Assembly: GCF_000412675.1 (NCBI RefSeq)
Contig: NC_021505.1
Coordinates: forward strand, 5,202,501 to 5,266,500
Reading direction: 5' to 3'
Origin: Pseudomonas putida NBRC 14164
Lineage (GTDB): Bacteria > Pseudomonadota > Gammaproteobacteria > Pseudomonadales > Pseudomonadaceae
DNA length: 64,000 bases
In this document: positions 18,801-27,462 of the stretch, piece by piece
Numbering within the stretch: position 1 is the stretch's first letter
Layout of the letters: every line of letters begins with the position of its first letter
Program-made: the position numbers and the translations under genes
The notes under the pieces: model-generated
What the model was told of the DNA's origin: nothing
What the model saw: only the letters and a program-made list of their open reading frames with translations
Database searches by the model: none

Positions 18801-19793
18801 AATATCCTCGGCAGCCTGGTGCGGCCGTTCGTGCTGGAAAACCGCGAGTTCTTCGTTACGGCCAGTATCGGCATCGCCCTCAGCCCGCAGGATGGCAGCG
18901 AGCTGAGCCAGCTGATGAAAAACGCCGACACTGCCATGTACCACGCCAAGGAACGCGGCAAGAACAACTTCCAGTTCTACCAGGCCGAGATGAACGCCAG
19001 CGCCCTGGAGCGCCTGGAGCTGGAAAGCGACCTGCGCCACGCCATGGAGCAGAACGAATTCATCCTCTACTACCAGCCGCAGTTCAGCGGCGACGGCAAG
19101 CGCCTGACCGGCGCCGAGGCGCTGCTGCGCTGGCGCCACCCGACCCGTGGCCTGGTGCCGCCGGGCGACTTCATCCCGGTGATCGAGGAGCTGGGCCTGG
19201 TGGTGGACGTGGGCGACTGGGTGTTGCGCGAAGCCAGCCGCCAGCTAAAGGCCTGGCACAAGGCCAAGGTGCGGGTGCCGAAGGTGTCGGTGAACATTTC
19301 GGCCCGGCAGTTCTCCGACGGCCAGCTGGGCACGCGGATTGCCAACATCCTTGAAGAAAGCGGCCTGCCGCCGGCCTGCCTGGAGCTGGAGCTGACCGAA
19401 AGTATCCTGATGCGCGAGGTGAACGAGGCGCTGCAGATTCTGGCCAGCCTGAAAAACCTCGGCCTGAGCATTGCGGTTGATGACTTCGGCACCGGCTACT
19501 CATCGCTCAACTACCTCAAGCAGTTCCCCATCGACGTACTGAAGATCGACCGCACCTTCGTCGACGGCCTGCCCGAAGGCGAGCAGGACGCGCAGATTGC
19601 CCGGGCGATCATCGCCATGGCCCACAGCCTCAACCTGGCGGTAATTGCAGAGGGCGTGGAAACCCACGAGCAGCTGGAGTTCCTGCGCGAGCATGGCTGC
19701 GACGAGGTGCAGGGCTACCTGTTCGGGCGGCCGATGCCAGCACATCAGTTCGAGGCGCAGTTCGCCAACGAAACCCTGTTCATGTTCCATTGA
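15885..19793 (+). CDS. Membrane PAS-GGDEF-EAL cyclic-di-GMP protein
   Basis: This is a 1302-residue dual c-di-GMP enzyme. Transmembrane helices at about 53-74 and 280-303 enclose an extracytoplasmic sensor region. Several PAS/PAC modules follow (for example LLERESFWSDVVRTVPDQLY and MAATVFEHSTSAILITDPAG). The diguanylate cyclase has an intact GGDEF at 946-950, and the phosphodiesterase has an intact EAL at 1078-1080 plus DDFGTGYSSL. Both activities are therefore possible. The start is a GTG; a second GTG ten codons later is an alternative. P. aeruginosa RmcA has a similar layout, but orthology is not shown. Confidence 0.93.
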   Translation: MCVNQTPAHTVHDPSLPSPAQSQDQRLTNLNHPSTLRTAPQAPAATLRGSVKGALAMLALILLGLLLWQLFAQFNHTQADLRKQSLDATAELADHLGLNMAFKAQQAVNVVQPYVNAPTPAALPSLVDTLRERLPALQSVAWLDSAGQLRADSLAGSPDRQLLDELLTLNQGRPYFFTNSADNRTLYLLLRQSTEQDRGYWLLRLSPDYYSTLTVHLDGAGHPLWLLENSRSGEVLQRHAPADTGSEPLQSVMLAFIDNSTWQLRGLFDAQLTQQKLLPALIGKCLLVLFCALLPVLALINMRRRQRALQEDRRRYQEIFEGTGVALCVLDLSSLPGQLDRYHLRNRAALKHSLALDSNLRRSLLLELKITEVNQVARQLLNINCHEGAWQRLIDGTGDGRDSIGMQLIDALIEHRPLLELEVRLPAPLGGELHLWLMARLPQQRGDYQAVILSISDITSRKQVELSLLERESFWSDVVRTVPDQLYVQDVLSQRMIFSNRHLGQTLGYDRTELAQMGDRFWELLLHPEDAAHFQALRQQQRDNGHDQPLHCQLRFRHRDGGWRCYDIREQVLTRDAEGLVTRIIGVGKDVTVQIEASQSLRDSEQRYRMLAESISDVIFSTDSLLKLNYVSPSVQSVLGYQADWIFANGWQSIIANPAQLTGIYSLMERVSKAMGDPVQLAQLRSQLPTQLFLFDCLRGDGRKIPIELRLVLVWDDDQRFEGVLGVGRDISQQRRAEKDLRMAATVFEHSTSAILITDPAGYIVQANEAFSRVSGYAVSEVLDQLPGMLTVDEQQEGHLRYVVKQLHQRGSWEGEVWLKRRDGDHYPAWVGITAVLDDEGDLASYVCFFTDISERKASEQRIHRLAYYDALTHLPNRTLFQDRLYNALQQAERQKGWVVLMFLDLDRFKPINDSLGHAAGDRMLKDMALRLLACVDDDDTVARMGGDEFTLLLQPRPSRELALNRAIHVAENILGSLVRPFVLENREFFVTASIGIALSPQDGSELSQLMKNADTAMYHAKERGKNNFQFYQAEMNASALERLELESDLRHAMEQNEFILYYQPQFSGDGKRLTGAEALLRWRHPTRGLVPPGDFIPVIEELGLVVDVGDWVLREASRQLKAWHKAKVRVPKVSVNISARQFSDGQLGTRIANILEESGLPPACLELELTESILMREVNEALQILASLKNLGLSIAVDDFGTGYSSLNYLKQFPIDVLKIDRTFVDGLPEGEQDAQIARAIIAMAHSLNLAVIAEGVETHEQLEFLREHGCDEVQGYLFGRPMPAHQFEAQFANETLFMFH

Positions 19794-19978
19794 TGCGGTA
19801 CCTGCACTGGCCCCAAAAAATGGACCTGAGAGTCAGCTCCGGAACCCACTCAGCCCAGACACGGCGCGGGATGCAACATGAGCCCCATTGGTCCGCGACT
19901 TGATGCCACTTCATATGCCAGCCGCGAATCAATCGGTTAGAATGCCCACCCAAACTACCCCGATCCTTGAGGACCGCC

Positions 19979-21232
19979 ATGTTCAGCCGTGATTTGACCA
20001 TTGCCAAGTACGACGCCGAGCTCTTCGAAGCCATGCAGCAAGAAGCCCTGCGCCAGGAAGAGCGTATCGAGCTGATCGCTTCGGAAAACTACACCAGCCC
20101 GGCAGTCATGGAAGCTCAGGGCTCGGTCCTGACCAACAAGTACGCCGAAGGCTACCCAGGCAAGCGTTACTACGGTGGTTGCGAGTACGTCGACATCGTC
20201 GAGCAACTGGCCATCGACCGTGCCAAGGAACTGTTCGGCGCCGATTATGCCAACGTCCAGCCGCACGCTGGCTCCCAGGCCAACGCCGCTGTCTACCTGG
20301 CCCTGCTGTCGGCCGGTGACACCATCCTGGGCATGAGCCTGGCCCACGGTGGCCACCTGACCCACGGTGCTTCGGTAAGCTCGTCGGGCAAGCTGTACAA
20401 CGCCATCCAGTACGGCATCGACGGCAACGGCCTGATCGACTACGACGAAGTCGAGCGCCTGGCTGTCGAGCACAAGCCGAAGATGATCGTTGCCGGCTTC
20501 TCGGCCTACTCGCAGGTCCTGGACTTCGCCCGCTTCCGCGCCATCGCCGACAAGGTCGGTGCCTACCTGTTCGTCGACATGGCCCACGTTGCCGGCCTGG
20601 TTGCCGCTGGCGTGTACCCGAACCCTGTTCCGTTCGCCGACGTGGTCACCACCACCACCCACAAGACCCTGCGCGGTCCACGTGGCGGCCTGATCCTGGC
20701 CCGTGCCAACGCCGACATCGAGAAGAAGCTGAACTCCGCTGTCTTCCCAGGCGCCCAAGGCGGCCCGCTGGAGCACGTCATCGCCGCCAAGGCCATCTGC
20801 TTCAAGGAAGCCCTGCAGCCTGAGTTCAAGGCTTACCAGCAGCAGGTGGTGAAAAACGCCCAGGCCATGGCCAGCGTATTCATCGAGCGTGGCTTCGACG
20901 TGGTGTCCGGTGGCACCCAGAACCACCTGTTCCTGCTGTCGCTGATCAAGCAGGAAATCTCCGGTAAGGACGCTGACGCCGCTTTGGGCAAAGCCTTCAT
21001 CACCGTCAACAAGAACTCGGTACCGAACGACCCACGTTCGCCGTTCGTCACCTCGGGCCTGCGTTTCGGCACCCCAGCCGTCACCACCCGTGGTTTCAAG
21101 GAAGCCGAGTGCAAGGAACTGGCTGGCTGGATCTGCGACATCCTGGCTGACCTGAACAACGAAGCGGTGATCGACGCCGTACGTGAGAAGGTCAAGGCTA
21201 TCTGCAAGAAGCTGCCGGTTTACGGCAACTGA
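19979..21232 (+). CDS. glyA: Serine hydroxymethyltransferase
   Basis: The 417-residue PLP enzyme interconverts serine and glycine with tetrahydrofolate and supplies one-carbon units. IELIASENYTSPAVMEAQGS and the PLP-lysine motif VVTTTTHKTLRGPRGG are intact. GAGGACCGCC precedes the ATG; an in-frame codon at 19967 would add four residues and lacks a site. TAGAAT at 19938-19943 could be a promoter -10 element. It ends in a strong terminator and is monocistronic. Confidence 0.97.
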   Translation: MFSRDLTIAKYDAELFEAMQQEALRQEERIELIASENYTSPAVMEAQGSVLTNKYAEGYPGKRYYGGCEYVDIVEQLAIDRAKELFGADYANVQPHAGSQANAAVYLALLSAGDTILGMSLAHGGHLTHGASVSSSGKLYNAIQYGIDGNGLIDYDEVERLAVEHKPKMIVAGFSAYSQVLDFARFRAIADKVGAYLFVDMAHVAGLVAAGVYPNPVPFADVVTTTTHKTLRGPRGGLILARANADIEKKLNSAVFPGAQGGPLEHVIAAKAICFKEALQPEFKAYQQQVVKNAQAMASVFIERGFDVVSGGTQNHLFLLSLIKQEISGKDADAALGKAFITVNKNSVPNDPRSPFVTSGLRFGTPAVTTRGFKEAECKELAGWICDILADLNNEAVIDAVREKVKAICKKLPVYGN

Positions 21233-21252
21233 TTGGGCGCCAGCCTGAAGTG

Positions 21253-21284
21253 AAAAAGCCCGGCCCAGTGCCGGGCTTTTTCGT
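21253..21284 (+). terminator. Intrinsic terminator after glyA
   Basis: AAAAAGCCCGGC and GCCGGGCTTTTT form a long stem with a short loop and a T run, 20 bases past the glyA stop codon. Confidence 0.92.
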
Positions 21285-21319
21285 TTTCATGAACCAGGTT
21301 CGCTAACCTGTCGCGGTCC

Positions 21320-21407
21320 CTGTGGGAGCGGGTTTACCCGCGAAGAGGGCAACGAGGTGGATGGCACCGGCTACGCCGGTGTTCGCGGGTGAACCCGCTC
21401 CCACAGG
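21320..21407. repeat. REP pair downstream of glyA
   Basis: CTGTGGGAGCGGGTTTACCCGCG and CGCGGGTGAACCCGCTCCCACAG are inverted copies. The spacer holds its own CACCGGCTACGCCGGTG hairpin. Confidence 0.85.
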
Positions 21408-21476
21408 TAATATGCTTGCCTTCACTACCTAGGCTCAATTCAAGTTGCTTCCACACCACCAACCACAGGCCACACC

Positions 21477-22433
21477 TTGACCAGAGAACAACTCGAGACC
21501 CACCAGATCCCGATCTACTTCGCTGCCGTGCTCGCAGCCGTTGCCTTCGGCTTGATGGCCAGCGACAGCGCGCGCCACCTGGAAGCCCTGGTCACCCCCG
21601 CCATTGCCGTGCTGATGTACGCGATGTTTCTGCAAATCCCTTTCCTCGACCTGCGCCATGGTCTGGGTAATCGCCGTTTCATGGGCGCCCTGCTGCTCGC
21701 CAACTTCATTCTTGTGCCGCTGTTGGTCTGGGCGATCACCCGTGGGCTGGTCGAGCACCCGGCGATCCTTGTCGGCGCACTGCTGGTACTGCTTACACCC
21801 TGCATCGACTACGTGGTGGTGTTCACCCACATCGGCAAAGGCGACTCGCGCCTGACCCTGGCCGCCACACCCGTGCTATTGCTGGTGCAATTGGCACTGC
21901 TGCCGATCTACCTGGCCCTGATGCTGGGAGACAGCAACAACGTGGCCATTTCCATCACGCCGTTCGTGGAAGCCTTCGTGCTGCTGATCGTGCTGCCCAT
22001 GCTGCTTGCCGTGCTCACCAGCCTCGGTGCCCGCCGCTCGCGCACAGTCGCGGCCTGGAATGACGCCTGGGCGTGGTTGCCCGTGCCGGCGATGGCCTTG
22101 GTACTGGTGGTTGTGATCGCTTCGCAGATTGCCGTGGTGCTGCGTGATTTCGACCGCTTGCTGCCGGTGGTTCCGGTGTACATCGGCTTCATGCTGCTGG
22201 CGCCAGTGCTCGGGTTCATCGCGGCGCGGCTGCTGCGCCTGCCGGCCACCGAAGCGCGTTCGGTGATGTTCAGCGCATCGACCCGCAATTCGCTGGTGGT
22301 GCTGCCGCTGGCACTGGCCTTGCCAGAGCATACGCGCACCCTGGCGGCAGCTGCCGTGATCACGCAGACGCTGGTGGAACTGGTGTGCGAGCTGGTGTAC
22401 GTGCGGGCCATACCTCGCCTGGCCCGCACGTAG
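21477..22433 (+). CDS. ACR3/BASS-family transporter
   Basis: The 318-residue protein has about ten hydrophobic helices. The segment VLLTPCIDYVVVFTHIGKGD resembles the conserved cysteine region of ACR3 arsenite carriers. The family exports arsenite or carries organic anions with sodium; the substrate here is unknown, as no arsR or arsC lies nearby. The frame opens with TTG at 21477, and the ribosome-binding site is weak. The next in-frame ATG is about 27 codons later, so the start is uncertain. It is convergent with betT, four bases apart. Confidence 0.82.
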   Translation: MTREQLETHQIPIYFAAVLAAVAFGLMASDSARHLEALVTPAIAVLMYAMFLQIPFLDLRHGLGNRRFMGALLLANFILVPLLVWAITRGLVEHPAILVGALLVLLTPCIDYVVVFTHIGKGDSRLTLAATPVLLLVQLALLPIYLALMLGDSNNVAISITPFVEAFVLLIVLPMLLAVLTSLGARRSRTVAAWNDAWAWLPVPAMALVLVVVIASQIAVVLRDFDRLLPVVPVYIGFMLLAPVLGFIAARLLRLPATEARSVMFSASTRNSLVVLPLALALPEHTRTLAAAAVITQTLVELVCELVYVRAIPRLART

Positions 22434-22437
22434 GGGC

Positions 22438-24411
22438 TCAACTGACCACGTGCAGGTAGTGCAGGTGGCGCTCGTACTGGTCCAGGATGTCGCCAATCAC
22501 ATCTTCGCGGCTCCAGCCCATCACGTCGTAGTCCTGCCCGCCCTCACGCAGATACACCTCGGCGCGGAAATACTTGCGTGCATCGTTGTTATCGTCAGAT
22601 TCGCGAATGACGAAGCTTGGGGTATTGTACGCACGCGGCCGAACTTCATATTTGAAGCGGCCCTCGCCCGCGTGGGAAAGCTCGAGCGTGACCCGGCCAT
22701 CGTCGCGTTCCTCAACCGTAACCTCGTAACCTTGCTTGCGCAGCTCCTGGGCCACTTCCTCGCAGGCGGGCTTGACCACATCATTGATAAAGCGAGTAAC
22801 GTGGGCCCTACGCGGCATCATGGCGATGTTGCGCAGGCGCCGTTGCCAGCCACCGTGATTCTGCCGGTGCTGGCGCTGGCCAGGCAGCGATTGGGTGCGC
22901 AGGCCGCGACGTGTGGCATCCAGGCCCAGGGCCTTGAACAGGCCCCAGATCGCCACCAGCAGGATTACCGCGAATGGCAAGGCACTGGCGATGGTGGCTG
23001 CCTGCAACGCTTTCAGGCCGTTGGCCAACAGCAAGGCAATGGCAACTGCGCCCATGGTCACCGACCAGAACACCCGCTGCCACAGCGGCGAGTGACCTTT
23101 GCCCGAGGAGGCAAGCATGTCTACCACCAGTGCCCCGGAGTCGGCGGAGGTGACAAAGAACACCACCACCATCAGCACCGCCACCAACGATACCGTTGTC
23201 GACCACGGGAAGTGTTCGAGAAACGCGAATAGCGCAAGCGAACTGTCCTGATCGACCACCGCCGCCAGCTCCCTCACACCCCCGTGCGGGATCATGTGAA
23301 TGGCGGTGTCCCCGAACACAGTCATCCACAGCAGGGTAAAACCGGCCGGTACGAACAACACGCCGCAGACGAATTCGCGAATGGTGCGACCACGGGAAAT
23401 ACGCGCGATAAACAGCCCTACGAAAGGCGACCAGGACAGCCACCAGCCCCAGTACAGCAGGGTCCAACCCCCGATCCAGTCGGTGGGTTCGTAGGCGAAC
23501 AGGTTGAATGTCTTGTTGACGATATCGGACAGGTACGCGCCGGTGTTCTGAACATAGGCCTGCAGCAGGAACACGGTCGGGCCCATCACCAGCACGAACA
23601 GCATCAATATCACTGCCAGGCCAAGGTTGAGCTCGGAGAGAATGCGAATGCCTTTATCCAGCCCGCTGGCCACCGACAGCGTGGCAAGGGCACAGGTGGC
23701 GGCGATGAGAACGACCTGCACAGTAGTGCTGACTGGCAAACCGAACAGCTGGTGCAGGCCGCTGTTGATCTGCAGCACGCCGTAGCCAAGCGACGTGGCC
23801 ACGCCAAATACCGTCCCGAGAATGGCAAAGATATCCACAGCATGCCCGATCGGGCCGTAGATGCGCTCGCCGATCAAAGGATACAGAGCCGAACGCAGCG
23901 TCAACGGCAGCCCGTTGCGGAAACTGAAGTAAGCCAGGATCAGCGCGACGATGGCGTAGATGGCCCAGGCATGCAGGCCCCAGTGGAAGAACGTGATGTT
24001 CATGGCTTCACGGGCTGCTGCGATGGTATTTGGCTCACCGACCGGGGGGCTGATGAAATGCATCACAGGCTCGGCTACACCGAAGAACATCAGGCCGATA
24101 CCCATGCCTGCCGAGAACAGCATGGCGAACCAGCTCTTGTTGGGGTAATCCGGTTCGCTGTGGTCCGGTCCCAGCTTGATATCGCCGTAACGGCTGACCG
24201 CCAGGAACACCACGCTGATCAGTACCAATGCCACGGTAAGGATGTAGAACCAGCTGGCGTTGGTGATGATCCATTGCTGCACGTGTTCGAACACACGCTG
24301 GGCGTGCTCCTGGAAAACAGTGGCGTACAGCACCAATAGCAGCACCAGAATGGCACTGGTAAAGAAAACGGGAGGGTTGATGGTGCTCCTGCGTTTTTGC
24401 TCTGCATTCAT
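22438..24411 (-). CDS. betT: BCCT-family choline/betaine transporter, BetT type
   Basis: The 657-residue carrier has twelve predicted helices. It carries the BCCT signature region TLLYWGWWLSWSPFVGLFIARIS and the N-terminal SWFAMLFSAGMGIGLMFFGV. The roughly 150-residue cytoplasmic C-terminal extension (ending YERHLHYLHVVS) is typical of BetT, where it senses osmotic stress. It imports choline or related compounds with protons or sodium. No betAB genes are in the window, so the substrate is inferred from domain layout only. Confidence 0.93.
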   Translation of the reverse strand: MNAEQKRRSTINPPVFFTSAILVLLLVLYATVFQEHAQRVFEHVQQWIITNASWFYILTVALVLISVVFLAVSRYGDIKLGPDHSEPDYPNKSWFAMLFSAGMGIGLMFFGVAEPVMHFISPPVGEPNTIAAAREAMNITFFHWGLHAWAIYAIVALILAYFSFRNGLPLTLRSALYPLIGERIYGPIGHAVDIFAILGTVFGVATSLGYGVLQINSGLHQLFGLPVSTTVQVVLIAATCALATLSVASGLDKGIRILSELNLGLAVILMLFVLVMGPTVFLLQAYVQNTGAYLSDIVNKTFNLFAYEPTDWIGGWTLLYWGWWLSWSPFVGLFIARISRGRTIREFVCGVLFVPAGFTLLWMTVFGDTAIHMIPHGGVRELAAVVDQDSSLALFAFLEHFPWSTTVSLVAVLMVVVFFVTSADSGALVVDMLASSGKGHSPLWQRVFWSVTMGAVAIALLLANGLKALQAATIASALPFAVILLVAIWGLFKALGLDATRRGLRTQSLPGQRQHRQNHGGWQRRLRNIAMMPRRAHVTRFINDVVKPACEEVAQELRKQGYEVTVEERDDGRVTLELSHAGEGRFKYEVRPRAYNTPSFVIRESDDNNDARKYFRAEVYLREGGQDYDVMGWSREDVIGDILDQYERHLHYLHVVS

Positions 24412-24574
24412 AGGCAGTATTGCTCGTGGTGTTCAGCGCTGCGCATCGTGAACGAGCGGTCAAGACTCGATCACCCTCGACGCGTGGTGAATGAGAGACG
24501 CCCAAACCTTACCGTCAGTTCAGGCATTTCCCAACAATAACCGCTGCGCTTTCCCGCCAGACCCGCGCTGAAAG

Positions 24575-24916
24575 TCAGCCCGGGTTACGTTTGAGCTCGG
24601 CAATGCGCTCCGGGCCGGTACCACAGCCGACGCGGTCGATGCCGCAGCAACCTTGGGTCGCGAGAGGTCTGCTCGTGCAAAGCTCGAGTCTGCCGGTTAG
24701 AACAACCCCCTGCGCACGAAGAGGCTCGGTATAGCCAGCACCATGGAGATCAAACCCGTACGCATAACCTTGCCCAGAAGGCCTGCATGTTGAAACGTGA
24801 TTTAAAGACTCGTAGTACTCAGTGTATTTATGTGCGATGAAACACTGTACGACCATCGCCAGCATCATGGGTGCAAGAATCAGAATCGCAATTAGCCCAG
24901 GCTCAACTTCATTCAC
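24575..24916 (-). CDS. Possible small membrane protein coupled to the truncated hcp
   Basis: A 113-codon frame starts with GTG, overlapping the hcp stop codon by four bases (GTGA), a pattern of translational coupling. The N-terminus holds one clear transmembrane helix (GLIAILILAPMMLAMVVQC). The rest is cysteine-rich and has no recognised domain. The second half is less protein-like, so the frame may be partly accidental. By position it could be an immunity or accessory gene linked to Hcp; this is speculative. Confidence 0.4.
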   Translation of the reverse strand: MNEVEPGLIAILILAPMMLAMVVQCFIAHKYTEYYESLNHVSTCRPSGQGYAYGFDLHGAGYTEPLRAQGVVLTGRLELCTSRPLATQGCCGIDRVGCGTGPERIAELKRNPG

Positions 24917-25173
24917 TCCGATACTTCCTTGAGATGCTGGCCCGAGCAGCTGGCTTCCAGCAGCTTGCAACTCGCGGTGTCGAGAAACTTGGTGAACGTG
25001 AAGTTGGTCAAGGTGGTACGTCCCGATGTTGCACCGCCGGAAGAGCTTGCGGTAGCCGACGTGCTTTGATTGACACCGAAGTTGTAGCCGTTGATCTCGA
25101 TCCAGTTGGTGTACTGCTCATCCAGCGCTTCGCCAGCGTTATCGTCGATTTGGATGAAAGCGTCGAAAGCCAT
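24913..25173 (-). pseudogene. hcp: Truncated Hcp-family type VI secretion protein
   Basis: The 86 residues match the N-terminal half of Hcp tube proteins: MAFDAFIQIDDNAGEALDEQ, then TSATASSSGGATSGRTTL and FTKFLDTASCKLLEASCSGQ. Full Hcp proteins are about 160 residues and continue with several beta strands needed for the hexameric ring; here the frame stops after HLKEVSE. None of the other frames below it shows the missing half. AAGGAGAGG precedes the ATG, so translation is likely. It is an orphan, with no other T6SS genes in the window. Confidence 0.8.
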
Positions 25174-25291
25174 GCCTACCTCTCCTTGGTAATGGTGGGT
25201 CTGAACCCCAATGAACGGGTGTGACAGGTACGGAGGCAAAGTGTTCCCCCACTGCCCGAGCCGCCACACCCGATGCATGACGCTTCAAGCC

Positions 25292-26221
25292 CTACAACGC
25301 CTTCATCTCGGCAATATCTCGCGCCACCTGGTCTGCAGAGTGGTCGAACATCGCCTGCTCCTGCGCATCCAGCGGCAATTCGATAATCCGCGCAAGCCCC
25401 TTCTCTGCCAGTACGCAGGGCACACCCATGGCGATATCCGTTCGCCCATACTCGCCCTCAAGAATCGCCACCGCCGGCAAAATACGGTGCCGCCCATTGG
25501 CGATCGCATCGACCATCTGCGCAATGGCCACGCCCGGTGCATCGCAGGCGCTCCCCGTCTTCTTCAACCCCAGAATCTCACCGCCGCCCTTACGGGTGCG
25601 CTCGACAATCTGTTCGATCTGCTCGCTGGACAGGAAGTGCGACAGCGGCACCGAGCCGATCTGGCAGTAGCGCATCAGCGGCACCATGCTGTCGCCATGG
25701 CCGCCCAGCACCAGCGCGGTGATATCCCGGGCAGAAAACCCGGTTTGTTCGGCGATGAAACACTTCATGCGGGCGGTATCCAGCACCCCCGCTTGCCCGA
25801 ACACCTTGTCCCGCCCAAGGCCGCTGACGCTCCAGGCGCGGTAGGTGAGCACGTCGACCGGGTTGGACACCACCAGCACCGTGGCTGCCGGCGCATGGTG
25901 CTTGATGTCGGCCATGATGCTGTCGAGGATTGGCAGGTTGATGCTCAATACATCCTGGCGCGACTGGCCGGGCTTGCGCGGCACGCCTGCGGTAATTACC
26001 ACCAGCTCGGAGCCGTCCAGCATGTCGGCTTTGCCCCCGCCGTAAACCCGGGTATCGGAGCCTGATTCCACGGCTGCCTGCCACACGTCCAGCGCCTTGC
26101 CCTGCGCCAGCTCACCCTGCACGTCCATCAGCACCAGCTCACGGCACAACTCGTCCCGGGCGATGATCTGCGCCGCTGCCTCGCCGACCAAGCCGGCGCC
26201 CACGATTGTTAGCTTGTTCAC
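25292..26221 (-). CDS. mdh: Malate/lactate dehydrogenase family, likely malate dehydrogenase
   Basis: The 309-residue NAD-dependent enzyme has the Rossmann motif IVGAGLVGEAAAQII at the start, the substrate loop AGVPRKPGQSRQDVL with the malate-type arginine, and the catalytic His in VLGGHGDSMVP. It oxidises malate to oxaloacetate. The arginine-rich loop favours malate over lactate. The start is GTG with GGGAGGTG upstream; the longer open frame to 26359 has no good site. It is monocistronic or leads into the hcp fragment. Confidence 0.93.
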   Translation of the reverse strand: MNKLTIVGAGLVGEAAAQIIARDELCRELVLMDVQGELAQGKALDVWQAAVESGSDTRVYGGGKADMLDGSELVVITAGVPRKPGQSRQDVLSINLPILDSIMADIKHHAPAATVLVVSNPVDVLTYRAWSVSGLGRDKVFGQAGVLDTARMKCFIAEQTGFSARDITALVLGGHGDSMVPLMRYCQIGSVPLSHFLSSEQIEQIVERTRKGGGEILGLKKTGSACDAPGVAIAQMVDAIANGRHRILPAVAILEGEYGRTDIAMGVPCVLAEKGLARIIELPLDAQEQAMFDHSADQVARDIAEMKAL

Positions 26222-26367
26222 CTGACACCTCCCAGCGGCGCGCGCCACCAGGAACACGCCTGCATATACAGAGAAGTATTGCCCGCCGAGGCGAAAAGGC
26301 CACCCAAAGGCTGATGGCCGGCAGCTGACGGGACACTGGCCTGCCCTGCCCGGGATCAAACGGTGTA

Positions 26368-26916
26368 TTAACCGCGCATCTGCCAGAGGATGAAATCCAC
26401 TTTCTTCAGGTCGGTCAGCTTGTTGTGCTCTGGGGTCAGTTGGTTGAACTGGTCAATCCAGCTGGCGCCCTGGCTCGATGCGAGGAAGGCCTGGTACCAG
26501 TCTTCCATCTTTGCGTAGCAGCCCTTGGCGTCCTCGATTTTTTTGCGCGAATAGTAGGCCGGCGCCTTCTGGTTGATGTTGCGCAGCACATGAATATCCC
26601 AGACCGGTTTGCCAGGGTTCAATGTCGCAACCAGCTTGCTGGAGAACGAAGGCTCGTAACGGCCGGTGGCTTCGTACATATGATCGAGCACATCGCCAAA
26701 CGTAGGCTGCGCGCCCTTCATTTGCTGCATCAACTGGTAGTAGGCGCCATACCAGGAGCGTTCACGCCGCTGCACGCGGTAAAACCCGTTGTACATGCGC
26801 TGGAACACTGCGTCGGTCGAAACATCCACCGTTTCCACTTGGTCCATCAGGGCCAGGTATTTCTGGATGCCAGGCTTGGCGTTGATAATGGCAGAGGTCA
26901 CATCAGTGCTGACCAT
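26368..26916 (-). CDS. Conserved protein of unknown function, second gene of a WYL-linked pair
   Basis: This is a 182-residue soluble protein without signal peptide. It is rich in aromatic residues (YNGFYRVQRRERSWYGAYYQ, SFSSKLVATLNPGKPVWDIH, YAKMEDWYQAFLASSQG). The block SFSSKLVATLNP..VWD..VL is reminiscent of a widespread but unnamed family; this is memory, not a search. AAGGAAGTACACACT precedes the ATG. It lies 46 bases after the 122-residue gene on the same strand, and the two form an operon divergent from a WYL-domain regulator. No enzymatic motif is evident. Confidence 0.85.
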   Translation of the reverse strand: MVSTDVTSAIINAKPGIQKYLALMDQVETVDVSTDAVFQRMYNGFYRVQRRERSWYGAYYQLMQQMKGAQPTFGDVLDHMYEATGRYEPSFSSKLVATLNPGKPVWDIHVLRNINQKAPAYYSRKKIEDAKGCYAKMEDWYQAFLASSQGASWIDQFNQLTPEHNKLTDLKKVDFILWQMRG

Positions 26917-26962
26917 AGTGTGTACTTCCTTGGTTGGCTGACAGTTGCCCGGTGACAGGCGC

Positions 26963-27331
26963 TTACTGGGTATCGGTTTGGCCACGTCGCGCTTGAGCGA
27001 TCATGTCATCAAGTTGTTTGATCAGATCATCTGCGTCGATCTCTTGAAACGCTCCACAGGACGCAGCAATGATGCGTTCTGCAAACTGAGGGCTGTATTC
27101 CGGCGCTGCGCTGGCAGGGTCGTTCTGATCGATGCTCGTGTACCACCATTGGCCTTCTACTTCCTGGCCGTAAAGGCGGCCCTCTTCCTGGAGTGCGAAC
27201 AGGGTCATCTGAATTTCAATTCCCGCCAGATGGGCACCCTGTGGCATTAGCCGCAGGAACAGTTCCGGAGCACTGATGCCGCCGGCCGCGTGTTGAACAA
27301 TCAGTGCTTTCACCTTATCGATGTCGCTCAT
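26963..27331 (-). CDS. Hypothetical protein, first gene of a WYL-linked pair
   Basis: This 122-residue soluble protein begins MSDIDKVKALIVQHAAGGIS. The first 70 residues look like a small winged-helix unit (SAPELFLRLMPQGAHLAGIE..LFALQEEGRLYGQEVEGQWW), and the tail is acidic. GAGGGC precedes the ATG. It starts the leftward operon and shares a 131-base divergent promoter region with the WYL regulator at 27463, which suggests control by that protein. The DNA-binding fold is inferred from pattern only. Confidence 0.82.
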   Translation of the reverse strand: MSDIDKVKALIVQHAAGGISAPELFLRLMPQGAHLAGIEIQMTLFALQEEGRLYGQEVEGQWWYTSIDQNDPASAAPEYSPQFAERIIAASCGAFQEIDADDLIKQLDDMIAQARRGQTDTQ

Positions 27332-27434
27332 CGCGATGCCCTCTTTATCTCTGCTGCATCCTCGACGCAGGACGCGGGAATACCGTGATCAAGGTCGTTG
27401 CCTTGCCAACGAAGAACATCTTGAACTCCAATAG

Positions 27435-27449
27435 GGACACTTCTTGTCC
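27435..27449. promoter_or_regulatory. Candidate operator for the WYL regulator
   Basis: GGACA and TGTCC form a perfect five-base inverted repeat with a five-base spacer, 14 bases before the WYL regulator start and inside the divergent promoter region. It is a plausible autoregulatory site, but so short a palindrome can occur by chance. Confidence 0.3.
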
Positions 27450-27462
27450 GGATTCAAAAAAA

